Assembly (NCBI RefSeq): GCF_024763615.1
Contig: NW_026604982.1
Location: forward strand, 1-64,000
Reading direction: 5' to 3'
DNA: 64,000 bases
Source: Phlebotomus papatasi
Lineage: Eukaryota > Arthropoda > Insecta > Diptera > Psychodidae
Within the stretch, counting starts at the first letter, position 1. Each line of letters begins with the position of its first letter. The notes below the pieces were generated by a model, which saw nothing but the letters and a program-made list of their open reading frames with translations, was not told where the DNA came from and did no database searches. Shown in pieces: positions 26,444 through 37,063 of this stretch. The translations under genes and the position numbers were made by a program.

Positions 26444-28114
26444 AGTTTGAGGCCCCTATCTCTCATAGTTTCCGAGATAATCGACTTTAAAGATTTTCAA
26501 ACACTTTTGTGCATCTCTCGTCCAATTCTCCTCACTTCCGAGTTAAATTCTGCACATCTCAAGCCTGAAGGAGGTTCTAAACAGATGCAAGGTTTGAGGC
26601 CCCTATCCCTCATAGTTTCCGAGATAATCGAGTTTAAAGATTTTCAAACACTTTAATGCTTTTCTCGTCCAACTCACCTCATTTCCAAGTGAAATTTTAC
26701 ACAGCTCAAGCCTGAAGGAGGCTCTAAACAGATGCAAAATTTGAGGTACCTATCTCTCATAGTTTCCGAGATAATCTATTTTAAAGATTTTCAGACACTG
26801 TGGTGCCTTTCTCGTCCAATTTTCCTTGTTTCCGAGTTAAATTCTGCACATCTCAAGCCTGAAAGAGGCACTAAACAGATGTAAAGTTTGAGGCCCCTAT
26901 CTCTCATAGTTTCCGATATAATCGACTTTAAAGATTTTCAAACACTTTTATGCATTTCTCGTCCAATTTTCCTTGTTTCCGAGTTAAATTCTGCACATCT
27001 CAAGCCTGAAGGAGGCTCTAAACAGATGCAAAATTTGAGGCCCCTATCTCTCATAGTTTCCGAGATAATCGACTTTAAAGATTTTCAAACACTTTTATGC
27101 ATTTCTCGTGCAATTTTCCTTGTTTCCGAGTTAAATTCTGCACATCTCAAGCCTGAAGGAGGCTCTAAACAGATGCAAAGTTTGAGGCCCCTATCTCTCA
27201 TAGTTTCCGAGATAATCGACTTTAAAGATTTTCAAACACTTTCGTGCATTTCTCGTCCAATTTTCCTTGTTTCCGAGTTAAATTCTGCACGTCTCAAGCC
27301 TGAAGGAGGCTCTAAACAGATGCAAAGCTTGAGGCCCCTATCTCTCATAGTTTCCGAGATAATCGACTTTAAAGATTTTTAAACACTTTACTGCTTTTCT
27401 CGTCCAACTCACCTCATTTCCAAGTGAAATTTTACACAGCTCAAGCCTGAAGGAGGCTCTAAACTGATGCAAAATTTGAGGTACCTATCTCTCATAGTTT
27501 CCGAGATAATCGATTTTAAAGATTTTCAGACACTTTCGTGCCTTTCTCGTCCAATTTTCCTTGTTTCCGAGTTAAATTCTGCACATCTCAAGCCTGAAGG
27601 AGGCTCTAAACAGATGCAAAGTTTGAGGCCCCTATCTCTCATAGTTTCCGAGATAATCGACTTTAAAGATTTTCAAACACTTTCGTGCATTTCTCGTCCA
27701 ATTTTCCTTGTTTCCGAGTTAAATTCTGCACATCTCAAGCCTGAAGGAGGCTCTAAACAGATGCAAAATTTTAGGCCCCTATCTCTCATACTTTCCGAGA
27801 TAATCGACTTTAAAGATTTTCAGACACTTTTATGCATTTCTCGTGCAATTTTCCTTGTTTCCGAGTTAAATTCGGCACATCTCAAACCTGAAGGAGGCTC
27901 TAAACAGATGCAAAATTTGAGGTACCTATCTCTCATAGTTTCCGAGATAATCGATTTTAAAGATTTTCAAACACTTTTATGCATTTCTCTTCCAATTTTC
28001 CTTGTTTCCGAGTTAAATTCTGCACATCTCAAGCCTGAAGGAGGCTCTAAACAGATGCAAAATTTTAGGCCCCTATCTCTCATAGTTTCCGAGATAATCG
28101 ACTTTAAAGATTTT

Positions 28115-28135
28115 ATAATAATAATAATAATAATA
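28115..28135 (-). repeat. (ATA)n/(ATT)n 3' terminal microsatellite of the non-LTR element
   Basis: Reads ATAATAATA on the + strand, hence (ATT)n at the 3' end of the minus-strand element. It abuts the satellite directly. Simple-repeat tails instead of poly(A) are common in I, CR1 and L2-type elements that prime on the target. Confidence 0.85.
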
Positions 28136-29104
28136 AATTTATTTCCTTTCTTCATCTGCGGCTGCCGCCGACTTCACAACCGACCTCATCGGGCAAGACG
28201 GCAGAAAATCCCGGATCATTGGTCGTATAAGCCATTACATATTTTTGACAACATTTAAATTCATAATTTGAGTATTCAAAAAAGTAACAATTTTTTTTTT
28301 TTTTTTCCTTTTCAAATAACAAACCATAAAAATAGACAGTGAAATGCTTTGCAGATGAAGAAGTGTAAATCGCAGCAAGGACTCCCAGGAGGAGCACGTA
28401 TTAGCTGCAATTTTGTGAAGGATGGATGGGAGGGGGGGGGGGAGGAAAAAAAAATAGGAAAGGGACAGGGATGTGAAAATGTCGAAAATTATAATGTCCA
28501 TCAAAAGAGATAATTAAACAGATTTAATGTGTGGAGGTTTGTAAAGAAAAACAAAAACAAAGAAAAAGTGCTAGAAACGATGAAGTGTAATACAAGGAGC
28601 TGAATTGAAATACCACCCCGAAGAAGCTTTAAGAATGTGCTGTTGCAAAAACAAAAATAAATATAAAAATAAAAACAAAAATAAAAATAAATGAAAACAA
28701 AAATAAATGTAAATGATCATGAAACAGAGGCCAAATAAAACAGGAGGAATTCGAGACATGGACAGAAACCATGAACGAGAGCGACCCAGACACAGGCGGT
28801 AACCGACGAGAAAGCGACCACCGCAATCAGGGGCCCGAGCGGAGAACCAGGAAAGTCACCCCCGCCAAGGCAGACCCCAAAGCCCACCGCACCCGCCTGA
28901 CCCCGTACAATTTTGGGCAGAAGAGAAGCTGAAGGCTCGGAGAAGATCCCATATAGGGCAAAGCTAGTGAGGTACCTCAGAGCACTCTACATGCATAATA
29001 AGTTAGCCTGCCCAAGCGGTACATAAGGCGCCCCGGAAGTCCGCCCGCAGCCCACAAACCACAGAGATCAAACCACCCCGAAAACGGTAAAACACACTGC
29101 GTGA
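28136..29104 (-). other. 3' untranslated region of the non-LTR element
   Basis: About 970 bp between the ORF2 stop and the terminal (ATT)n. It holds no supportable gene. It contains a T run near 28291-28307 (+ strand), a G run near 28431-28442, and an A-rich stretch of AAAATAAA-like repeats at 28648-28710. On either strand these give only low-complexity hydrophobic open frames. The ORF2-proximal part (about 28750-29100) is more GC-rich than the tail-proximal part. Confidence 0.75.
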
Positions 29105-32041
29105 TCACCTCGCGGCGGGATTGAACCCCGGACGTTCTGAGCAATACTCGGTCCAAATCAGGCGTTTCAAACGATTTGAGAAGGTCTGATAAGTCATTCG
29201 AGGATCCTTTAGATTTAAAGGTAGGGCGTTGTACAAGGTGGGCGCAACGTAAGAGAAAGATCTCCTAAAAAGTTCCTTCCGCGGAAACGGCACTGATACA
29301 GGAATTACACCCCGCAATGCTCTACTTCTGTAAGCATTATAAAATCCACCCCGCATAAAAAACACCCTCAAAGTTTTATACTTAAAACAATATGACAGAG
29401 GCAGTATACGTAGGTCAATGAAAGATCTATACAGAGATTCGTACTTGTTTTTACGCAGGATTGCTCTCAGTGCACTTCTTTGAGCCATTCTCACCGGCTT
29501 CAGGTTGGAGTGATAGGCAGACCCCCAGACCGTGAGGCCATACTGCAATCGGGAATCCACACAGGCGAAATAAAACGCACGGGAGACACTTAAGGGACAT
29601 AGTCGACCAATATGGTATAAACTGCTAATAGCAGAGAACATACTGTTCTTTAATTTGTTGATTTGCGGTTTCCATGTCAGGGAGTTGTCGATTGTCACAC
29701 CGAGATAACAAAAATCTTCGACATACTGAATGGACAAACAGGAGCTCCGGCATATAGGTCCGCTGCAATAAGGCGAATGACATACAATGGGAGCAGGAGG
29801 AGACTGTGTTTTTTTAGGAAGGAATCGCATAGCCCTAGATTTGTCACTGAGCACCATAGAATGGGCATCAAGCCAGGCTCTGGAAGATCGCAAATCCATC
29901 CTTATACTCTCGTCTACTTTTTCAAATGATTGCCCCCGGTACACCAACACAAGGTCATCCGCATAAGCAACCACCCTCCCCTCACGTGACATGTTCAGAA
30001 AATCATTTAGATAAATGAGAAAGAAAAGCGGACCAAGGACCGTACCCTGAGGTACACCGCAACCTAAAGTTCGTGCCTCACTGTATACGCCCCGAACTCG
30101 CACCAACTGCGTCCTGCCAGCTAAATATGAGGCAAACAAATTTAAGGGAACACCTCTTACGCCACAATAACTCAATTTTTCCAAAAGAATTTTATGATCT
30201 ACGGTATCAAAGGCTTTAGTGAGGTCCAAGAACACCGCCGAGGCACACTCCCCATCATTAACCCCAGCACACACCTCCGATATCACCTCCAACATAGCAT
30301 CCTCCGTGCTTCTCCCCTCCCTAAAACCAAACTGGTGGTTACTAAAATATTCTGTTTTCTGTAGAAATTGAACCAGACGTCCTCTCAATAGTTTCTCGAA
30401 AATTTTCGAAAATACTGACAGTAGAGATATTGGACGGTAATTCCCCATTTCAGATTTGTCACCCTTTTTAAAAATTGGGACAACTACCGCTGACTTTAGA
30501 CAATCGGGATACACGCCACACTCAAGACAACGATTAAATAAAACTTTTAAAACATCGAGAATGTAAAAAACTATTTCCTTAACACATGTTGTGGTAATAC
30601 CGTCGTAGCCTGTAGATTTCTTATTAGCCAATGACTTGATTACTTTCAAAATTTCCATACCAGTTATAGGAGCGAGGTAAAGACTATTTTTACAAGAGAA
30701 ATTAGCGCTGCCGTGATCACCCATTTTTACTGCATTACCGGAGTCAATTAGATTTAAAGCAGCATTAACGAAAAACTCATTCATGAGATTCGCAATTAAC
30801 TTACAATCAGTCACAACCACCCCATTGCATTTTATTTCCGTTAGACTACTCCCATTTTGCCTATTTCTCCCCAAAGCCTCATTGACAATAGCCCACTGCT
30901 TCCTCCCATCCCTCCCGGCCTCCCTGAACCTTGCCTCATAATAACCCTTCTTTTCTCTCACAACAGACTTCTTCACATTCTTTTCAATCGTTCTAAGTCG
31001 CCGTCCCAGACGAGCATCATTCGGGTGCTTCTTATAACGCTTACCGAGATCATTCTTGTATGCGATTAACTTCTGAAGATTATTAGAAATCCAGGGTTTT
31101 AATTTCTTATCCCGGCCCTTACAATGTTCAGAGCGAACGGAGCATCTCGAAATAAGACCATTGAGTTTGTCAATAAAAAGAGAAAAGGCTAAATTTACAT
31201 CCTCGGTCTCAGCTATATCCCGCCAGTCCTCTACAATCAGAAGCTCCCTCAGGCGAGGGAAAGAAACGTATACAGTGGTGGAGGCCTCAATGGGTTCACA
31301 GTTTGGAATATCATTTAGCACATCCAAAATCAACATTGCATGATCAGTGATTCTGAAGTTCTTTACAGTGCAATTATTTAGATAGTTACTTGTGTTGTTT
31401 CTAACAAAAATATTGTCGATGCACGAAGGGTTATTATTGCCACTAAAGCGCGTATACTCATGAATTAATGCCTCAAATCCATAGGAGGACAATAAAAACA
31501 AAAAGTTGTCGCGATCAGTAGAATCAGAGAGAATGTTTATATTAAAATCCCCCATAATATAGATATTGGCAACTGATGGACAAGTGTCCAACAATGCTTC
31601 GAGCTCGGACAAAAACTGCTGAACCGAGACAGAGTGAAACCGATAAACGCATATGAAAAGAAATTGATCCCCTTCAACAACACAGGATAGAAAAAGACAA
31701 TCACCCGAGTTTAGTGAGATTTTTTTAAACTCGATCACCGTTACCCCGTCGCCAACAAAAACACCAACTCCACCAGCTCTATACGATTCATTGCAATTTG
31801 TGTGAAATGTAAAATTGTTCATGGAGTAAACATGCGCTTCATGATCTTTAATCCAGGTCTCAGTGACAAAAATGATATTGGGCATAGTAGGGAGAGAGGA
31901 AATATGTGCAACAAGACTATCAAAATTTGCACGCAGACTACGGATGTTTTGCAAAGCAATTCTCAACTTACGGTTTTTTGGAGATTGAGTAGGGCAAAGC
32001 AGGCTTGTGTGAGTGTTTGTTTTCAAATTAATCTGACTCAT
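29105..32041 (-). CDS. Non-LTR retrotransposon ORF2: AP endonuclease and reverse transcriptase
   Basis: 978 aa, intact. It nicks target DNA and reverse-transcribes the element RNA at the nick. Residues about 28-240 form an apurinic-type endonuclease with N32, E61 in TETW, GDFN at 164-167, the IDN motif with D209, and D233-H234 in TDH. The RT lies at about 515-780: YRPIS at 535-539, FLDLTKAFDTVDH around 604-616, GVPQGTVLGP at 662-671 and the catalytic YADD at 693-696. The C-terminal region (LGVTIDNSLTW, then LQYGLTVWG and ILPL) matches the tail typical of CR1/Jockey-superfamily ORF2. No RNase H is seen. The ATG at 32041 overlaps the last 14 nt of ORF1 in another frame, which suggests translation by termination and reinitiation. 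All catalytic residues I can check are present. Confidence 0.95.
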   Translation of the reverse strand: MSQINLKTNTHTSLLCPTQSPKNRKLRIALQNIRSLRANFDSLVAHISSLPTMPNIIFVTETWIKDHEAHVYSMNNFTFHTNCNESYRAGGVGVFVGDGVTVIEFKKISLNSGDCLFLSCVVEGDQFLFICVYRFHSVSVQQFLSELEALLDTCPSVANIYIMGDFNINILSDSTDRDNFLFLLSSYGFEALIHEYTRFSGNNNPSCIDNIFVRNNTSNYLNNCTVKNFRITDHAMLILDVLNDIPNCEPIEASTTVYVSFPRLRELLIVEDWRDIAETEDVNLAFSLFIDKLNGLISRCSVRSEHCKGRDKKLKPWISNNLQKLIAYKNDLGKRYKKHPNDARLGRRLRTIEKNVKKSVVREKKGYYEARFREAGRDGRKQWAIVNEALGRNRQNGSSLTEIKCNGVVVTDCKLIANLMNEFFVNAALNLIDSGNAVKMGDHGSANFSCKNSLYLAPITGMEILKVIKSLANKKSTGYDGITTTCVKEIVFYILDVLKVLFNRCLECGVYPDCLKSAVVVPIFKKGDKSEMGNYRPISLLSVFSKIFEKLLRGRLVQFLQKTEYFSNHQFGFREGRSTEDAMLEVISEVCAGVNDGECASAVFLDLTKAFDTVDHKILLEKLSYCGVRGVPLNLFASYLAGRTQLVRVRGVYSEARTLGCGVPQGTVLGPLFFLIYLNDFLNMSREGRVVAYADDLVLVYRGQSFEKVDESIRMDLRSSRAWLDAHSMVLSDKSRAMRFLPKKTQSPPAPIVCHSPYCSGPICRSSCLSIQYVEDFCYLGVTIDNSLTWKPQINKLKNSMFSAISSLYHIGRLCPLSVSRAFYFACVDSRLQYGLTVWGSAYHSNLKPVRMAQRSALRAILRKNKYESLYRSFIDLRILPLSYCFKYKTLRVFFMRGGFYNAYRSRALRGVIPVSVPFPRKELFRRSFSYVAPTLYNALPLNLKDPRMTYQTFSNRLKRLIWTEYCSERPGFNPAAR

Positions 32042-33020
32042 TTTTTATACGTTCTAAATCATCAATAGAGTTCACAGTATGAACTCTATCTTTCTCTTTC
32101 TTCCTCACAAGAACTCTGCCCTGATTTACCCAAACATATCTCCATTCATTTGCCTTTGCATAGTCCCATGTCTCATTCAGCAATCCTCTGGCATAAGCCG
32201 AAATCCTCTCTCTGATGCGAACTGCGAACTCCGTGCCATCGCGGATCGTTGCCTTCAGTCCTGTATTACCTCTCTTAAAGTTTTGGCGGGATAGTTCTAG
32301 AATCCGGTCACGAAGTCGTCGATTTGCAAGTCTCACGACGAGAATATCCCCAGGCCTCCGAGCAGCACTTGATTGGGAACCTGTTTTGGCGCCAGGTCTT
32401 TTGTTTCGCTTTATTATAAAGCTGTCCGTTATCTGGTCAGCAGCAATTTCAGTGCCAAGTGACGAGCACAAAATTGCCTCTGCGTGTCCATAGATATCAC
32501 CATCAAGCTTCTCAGGAATATTATGGATTTCCACCGCTGTCAGCTCCGCCACCCTATCCGCGTCCATCACCCTTCCTCTCAGATACGTAACCTCTCGCTT
32601 CAAATCCACATTCTCACTGTTGAGCCGCCTGATTGTCTCCAATAATTGTTGGCGGGTGGAATTTGCAAGATCCACACTCTTTCCAAGATCCTCCACATTC
32701 TTTCCGAGACTCTGACAAGTAGCGTTAGTCTCGTCAAGTCTTTTGGTCATGTTCGCCATAGTCGTCTCAAATGTCTTCCTAAAATCCTCAAGAGATCCTC
32801 CCGAAGCCTCCGGCCCAGGTACAGATTCCCTCATGAAGCCGCCTCTCTTCTCCCCACATGAGTAGCACCTCCAAGGCATGCCAGAGTCCACCATTGCCTC
32901 CACATCTCTCGGGGCAAGATTCACACATTTTCCATGGTAATAATTCAGACAATCACTGCACTTCAACTTCAGGACATTATTGCCCCTGGGCCCAAGCCTA
33001 CAAACTCCACACATATACAT
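32028..33020 (-). CDS. Non-LTR retrotransposon ORF1: PHD-finger, coiled-coil RNA-binding protein
   Basis: 330 aa, intact. Residues 4-55 form a C4HC3 PHD-type finger: C4, C7, C21, C24, H29, C32, C52 and C55, with the usual W two residues before the last pair. Residues about 75-155 are heptad-like and charged, consistent with a coiled coil for multimerisation. Residues about 160-315 (VEIHNIPEKLDG, then ILVVRLANRRLRDRIL) resemble the L1-ORF1/baculovirus-FP-like nucleic-acid-binding region found in many insect ORF1 proteins. The expected role is packaging element RNA with ORF2 into an RNP; PHD binding to histone tails is possible but not shown. A second ATG lies two codons downstream of the chosen start at 33020. 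The stop overlaps the ORF2 start. Confidence 0.9.
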   Translation of the reverse strand: MYMCGVCRLGPRGNNVLKLKCSDCLNYYHGKCVNLAPRDVEAMVDSGMPWRCYSCGEKRGGFMRESVPGPEASGGSLEDFRKTFETTMANMTKRLDETNATCQSLGKNVEDLGKSVDLANSTRQQLLETIRRLNSENVDLKREVTYLRGRVMDADRVAELTAVEIHNIPEKLDGDIYGHAEAILCSSLGTEIAADQITDSFIIKRNKRPGAKTGSQSSAARRPGDILVVRLANRRLRDRILELSRQNFKRGNTGLKATIRDGTEFAVRIRERISAYARGLLNETWDYAKANEWRYVWVNQGRVLVRKKEKDRVHTVNSIDDLERIKNESD

Positions 33021-33144
33021 ACTTAAAGTCCAAACAAGAAAAAAAAAAATGAGAAAAAAAAAACCAAATCACAAGAAACAAAGAAAACGATCGATGAGGA
33101 GTAATATGAAACACGTCCTCACCCAACGATCGATCGATTGAAAC
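33021..33144 (-). promoter_or_regulatory. 5' UTR and presumed internal promoter region of the non-LTR element
   Basis: 124 bp between the satellite junction and the ORF1 ATG. It has T-rich tracts in element sense just before ORF1 and two GATCGAT-containing boxes (33088-33095 and 33127-33137). Full-length non-LTR elements carry an internal promoter here; no specific promoter motif can be proved from the sequence. Confidence 0.5.
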
Positions 33145-36100
33145 TTCAAACACTTTCGTGCATTTCTCGTCCAATTTTCCTTGTTTCCGAGTTAAATTCG
33201 GCACATCTCAAACCTGAAGGAGGCTCTAAACAGATGCAAAATTTGAGGTACCTATCTCTCATAGTTTCCGAGATAATCGACTTTAAAGATTTTCAAACAC
33301 TTTCGTGCATTTCTCGTCCAATTTTCCTTGTTTCCGAGTTAAATTCGGCACATCTCAAGCCTGAAGGAGGCTCTAAACAGATACAGAATTTTAGGCCCCT
33401 ATCTCTCATAGTTTCCGAGATAATCGACTTTAAAGATTTTCAGACACTTTTATGCATTTCTCGTGCAATTTTCCTTGTTTCCGAGTTAAATTCTGCACAT
33501 CTCAAGCCTGAAGGAGGCTCTAAACAGATGCAAAGTTTGAGGCCCTTATCTCTCATAGTTTCCGAGATAATCGACTTTAAAGATTTTCAAACACTTTTGT
33601 GCATTTCTCGTCCAATTTTCCTTATTTCCGAGTTAAATTCTGCACATCTCAAGCCTGAAGGAGGCTCTAAACAGATGTAAAGTTTGAGGCCTCTATTTCT
33701 CATAGTTTCCGAGATAATCGACTTTAAAAATTTTCAAACAATTTTGTGCATTTCTCGTCCAATTTTCCTTATTTCCGAGTTAAATTCTGCACATCTCAAA
33801 CCTGAAGGAGGCTCTAAACAGATGTAAAGTTTGAGGCCCCTATCTCTTTTAGTTTCCGATATAATCGACTTTAAAGATTTTCAAACACTTTTATGCATTT
33901 CTCGTCCAATTTTCCTTGTTTCCGAGTTAAATTCTGCACATCTCAAGCCTGAAGGAGGCTCTAAACAGATGTAAAGTTTGAGGCCCCTATCTCTTTTAGT
34001 TTCCGATATAATCGACTTTAAAGATTTTCAAACACTTTTATGCATTTCTCGTCCAATTTTCCGTGTTTCCGAGTTAAATTCTGCACATCTCAAGCCTGAA
34101 GGAGGCTCTAAACATATGTAAAGTTTGAGGCCTCTCTCTCATAGTTTCCGAGATAATCGACCTTAAAGATTTTCAAACACTTTCGTGCATTTCTCGTCCA
34201 ATTTTCCTTGTTTCCGAGTTAAATTCTGCACATCTCAAGCCTGAAGGAGGCTCTAAACAGATGCAAAGTTTGAGGCCCTTATCTCTCATAGTTTCCGAGA
34301 TAATCGACTTTAAAAATTTTCAAACTCTTTTGTGCATTTCTCGTCCAATTTTCCTTATTTCCGAGTTAAATTCTGCACATCTCAAACCTGAAGGAGGCTC
34401 TAAACAGATGTAAAGTTTGAGGCCCCTGTCTCTTTTAGTTTCCGATATAATCGACTTTAAAGATTTTCAAACACTTTTATGCATTTCTCGTCCAATTTTC
34501 CTTGTTTCCGAGTTAAATTCTGCACATCTCAAGCCTGAAGGAGGCTCTAAACAGATGTAAAGTTTGAGGCCTCTATTTCTCATAGTTTCCGAGATAATCG
34601 ACTTTAAAAATTTTCAAACTCTTTTGTGCATTTCTCGTCCAATTTTCCTTATTTCCGAGTTAAATTCTGCACATCTCAAACCTGAAGGAGGCTCTAAACA
34701 GATGTAAAGTTTGAGGCCCCTGTCTCTTTTAGTTTCCGATATAATCGACTTTAAAGATTTTCAAACACTTTTATGCATTTCTCGTCCAATTTTCCTTGTT
34801 TCCGAGTTAAATTCTGCACATCTCAAGCCTGAAGGAGGCTCTAAACAGATGCAAAATTTTAGGCCCCTATCTCTCACAGTTTCCGAGATAATCGACTTCA
34901 AAGATTTTCAGACACTTTTATGCATTTCTCGTGCAATTTTCCTTGTTTCCGAGTTAAATTCTGCACATCTCAAGCCTGAAGGAGGCTCTAAACAGATGCA
35001 AGGTTTGAGGCCCCTATCTCTCATAGTTTCCGAGATAATCTACTTTAAAGATTTTCAAACACTTTCGTGCATTTCTCGTCCAATTTTCCTTGTTTCCGAG
35101 TTAAATTCGGCACATCTCAAACCTGAAGGAGGCTCTAAACAGATGCAAAATTTGAGGTACCTATCTCTCATAGTTTCCGAGATAATCGATTTTAAAGATT
35201 TTCAAACACTTTCGTGCATTTCTCGTCCAATTTTCCTTGTTTCCGAGTTAAATTCTGCACATCTCAAGCCTGAAGGAGGCTCTAAACAGATGTAAAGTTT
35301 GAGGCCCCTATCTCTTTTAGTTTCCGATATAATCGACTTTAAAGATTTTCAAACACTTTTATGCATTTCTCGTCCAATTTTCCGTGTTTCCGAGTTAAAT
35401 TCTGCACATCTCAAGCCTGAAGGAGGCTCTAAACATATGTAAAGTTTGAGGCCTCTCTCTCATAGTTTCCGAGATAATCGACCTTAAAGATTTTCAAACA
35501 CTTTCGTGCATTTCTCGTCCAATTTTCCTTGTTTCCGAGTTAAATTCTGCACATCTCAAGCCTGAAGGAGGCTCTAAACAGATGCAAAGTTTGAGGCCCT
35601 TATCTCTCATAGTTTCCGAGATAATCGACTTTAAAGATTTTCAAACACTTTTATGCATTTCTCGTCCAATTTTCCTTATTTCCGAGTTAAATTCTGCACA
35701 TCTCAAGCCTGAAGGAGGCTCTAAACAGATGTAAAGTTTGAGGCCTCTATTTCTCATAGTTTCCGAGATAATCGACTTTAAAAATTTTCAAACTCTTTTG
35801 TGCATTTCTCGTCCAATTTTCCTTATTTCCGAGTTAAATTCTGCACATCTCAAACCTGAAGGAGGCTCTAAACAGATGTAAAGTTTGAGGCCCCTGTCTC
35901 TTTTAGTTTCCGATATAATCGACTTTAAAGATTTTCAAACACTTTCGTGCATTTCTCGTCCAATTTTCCTTGTTTCCGAGTTAAATTCGGCACATCTCAA
36001 ACCTGAAGGAGGCTCTAAACAGATGCAAAATTTGAGGTACCTATCTCTCATAGTTTCCGAGATAATCGACTTTAAAGATTTTCAAACACTTTCGTGCATT

Positions 36101-36179
36101 TCTCGTCCAATTTTCCTTGTTTCCGAGTTAAATTCGGCACATCTCAAGCCTGAAGGAGGCTCTAAACAGATGTAAAGTT

Positions 36180-37063
36180 TTGAGGCCCCTATCTCTCATA
36201 GTTTCCGATATAATCGACTTTAAAGATTTTCAAACACTTTTATGCATTTCTCGTCCAATTTTCCTTGTTTCCGAGTTAAATTCTGCACATCTCAAGCCTG
36301 AAGGAGGCTCTAAACAGATGCAAAATTTTAGGCCCCTATCTCTCATAGTTTCCGAGATAATCGACTTTAAAGATTTTCAAACACTTTCGTGCATTTCTCG
36401 TCCAATTTTCCTTGTTTCCGAGTTTAATTCGGCACATCTCAAACCTGAAGGAGGCTCTAAACAGATGCAAAATTTGAGGTACCTATCTCTCATAGTTTCC
36501 GAGATAATCGACTTTAAAGATTTTCAAACACTTTCGTGCATTTCTCGTCCAATTTTCCTTGTTTCCGAGTTAAATTCGGCACATCTCAAGCCTGAAGGAG
36601 GCTCTAAACAGATGTAAAGTTTTGAGGCCCCTATCTCTCATAGTTTCCGATATAATCGACTTTAAAGATTTTCAAACACTTTTATGCATTTCTCGTCCAA
36701 TTTTCCTTGTTTCCGAGTTAAATTCTGCACATCTCAAGCCTGAAGGAGGCTCTAAACAGATGAAGAATTTTAGGCCCCTATCTCTCATAGTTTCCGAGAT
36801 AATCGACTTTAAAGATTTTCAGACACTTTTATGCATTTCTCGTGCAATTTTCCTTGTTTCCGAGTTAAATTCTGCACATCTCAAGCCTGAAGGAGGCTCT
36901 AAACAGATGCAAAATTTGAGGCCCCTATCTCTCATAGTTTCCGGGATAATCGACTTTAAAGATTTTCAAACACTTTTATGCATTTCTCGTGCAATTTTCC
37001 TTGTTTCCGAGTTAAATTCTGCACATCTCAAACCTGAAGGAGGCTCTAAACAGATGCAAAGTT
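36180..37063. repeat. Tandem satellite trimer units of about 442 bp
   Basis: Two adjacent units start at 36180 and 36622, spaced 442 bp (three monomers plus one base). Each is opened by the variant ATGTAAAGTTTTGAGGCC, in which an extra T shifts the phase, followed by the GATATAATCGA variant. The same trimer spacing is seen at 5420 and 5862, so a phase-shifting trimer is a recurrent amplification unit. Confidence 0.7.

Larger units (their letters stand above)
1..28114. repeat. 147-bp satellite array, block 1 (about 191 monomers)
   Basis: Head-to-tail tandem repeat of a 147-bp monomer. Each unit carries the recognisable landmarks CTCATAGTTTCCGAGATAAT, TTTAAAGATTTTCAAACAC, TCTCGTCCAATTTTCCTT and CTCAAGCCTGAAGGAGGC. 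Because 147 is divisible by three, one + frame stays open across up to six monomers here. The frame ends where ATGCAAAG becomes ATGTAAAG or where one or two bases are gained or lost (for example the extra T in AAAGTTTTGAGG). A diverged half-monomer variant (CCAACTCACCTCATTTCC in place of CCAATTTTCCTTGTTTCC) recurs irregularly, for example near 50, 1085, 2700, 3435, 4025 and 4465. The block runs uninterrupted until the (ATA)n end of the non-LTR element. I see no gene in it. Function is unknown; a heterochromatic, possibly centromeric or pericentromeric location is inference. Confidence 0.97.
28115..33144 (-). mobile_element. Full-length CR1/L2-group non-LTR retrotransposon
   Basis: An element of 5030 bp on the minus strand. 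Order in element sense: short 5' UTR (33021-33144), ORF1 (33020-32028), ORF2 (32041-29105), 3' UTR of about 990 bp, and an (ATT)n tail (28115-28135). There are no LTRs. Satellite on both sides belongs to one interrupted monomer: the left flank ends AAAGATTTT and the right resumes TTCAAACAC, so at most a 2-bp TT duplication flanks it and no satellite was lost. A PHD-type ORF1 combined with AP endonuclease and RT without RNase H is known from CR1-like elements. Assignment to the CR1/L2/Daphne cluster is from motif memory; the exact clade needs a tree. Both ORFs are intact, so this copy may be autonomous. Confidence 0.93.

Noticed and set aside
274..28114. Dozens of + strand open frames encoding a 49-residue repeat protein
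   Set aside because: They are a consequence of a 147-bp tandem unit. Frame ends follow a C/T toggle and indels, there are no conserved starts, and a minus frame is also largely open. Reported as satellite, not as genes.
1..28114. CRISPR-like regular repeats
   Set aside because: The whole 147-bp unit repeats, with no unique spacers, and the retroelement context is eukaryotic.
28235..28826. Hydrophobic frames in the non-LTR 3' UTR
   Set aside because: They are translations of low-complexity A/T-rich runs with no domain and no sensible context.
29663..29929. + strand open frames inside the non-LTR element (for example at 29663, 31802 and 32215)
   Set aside because: They lie antisense to intact ORF1 or ORF2 and show no recognisable domain.
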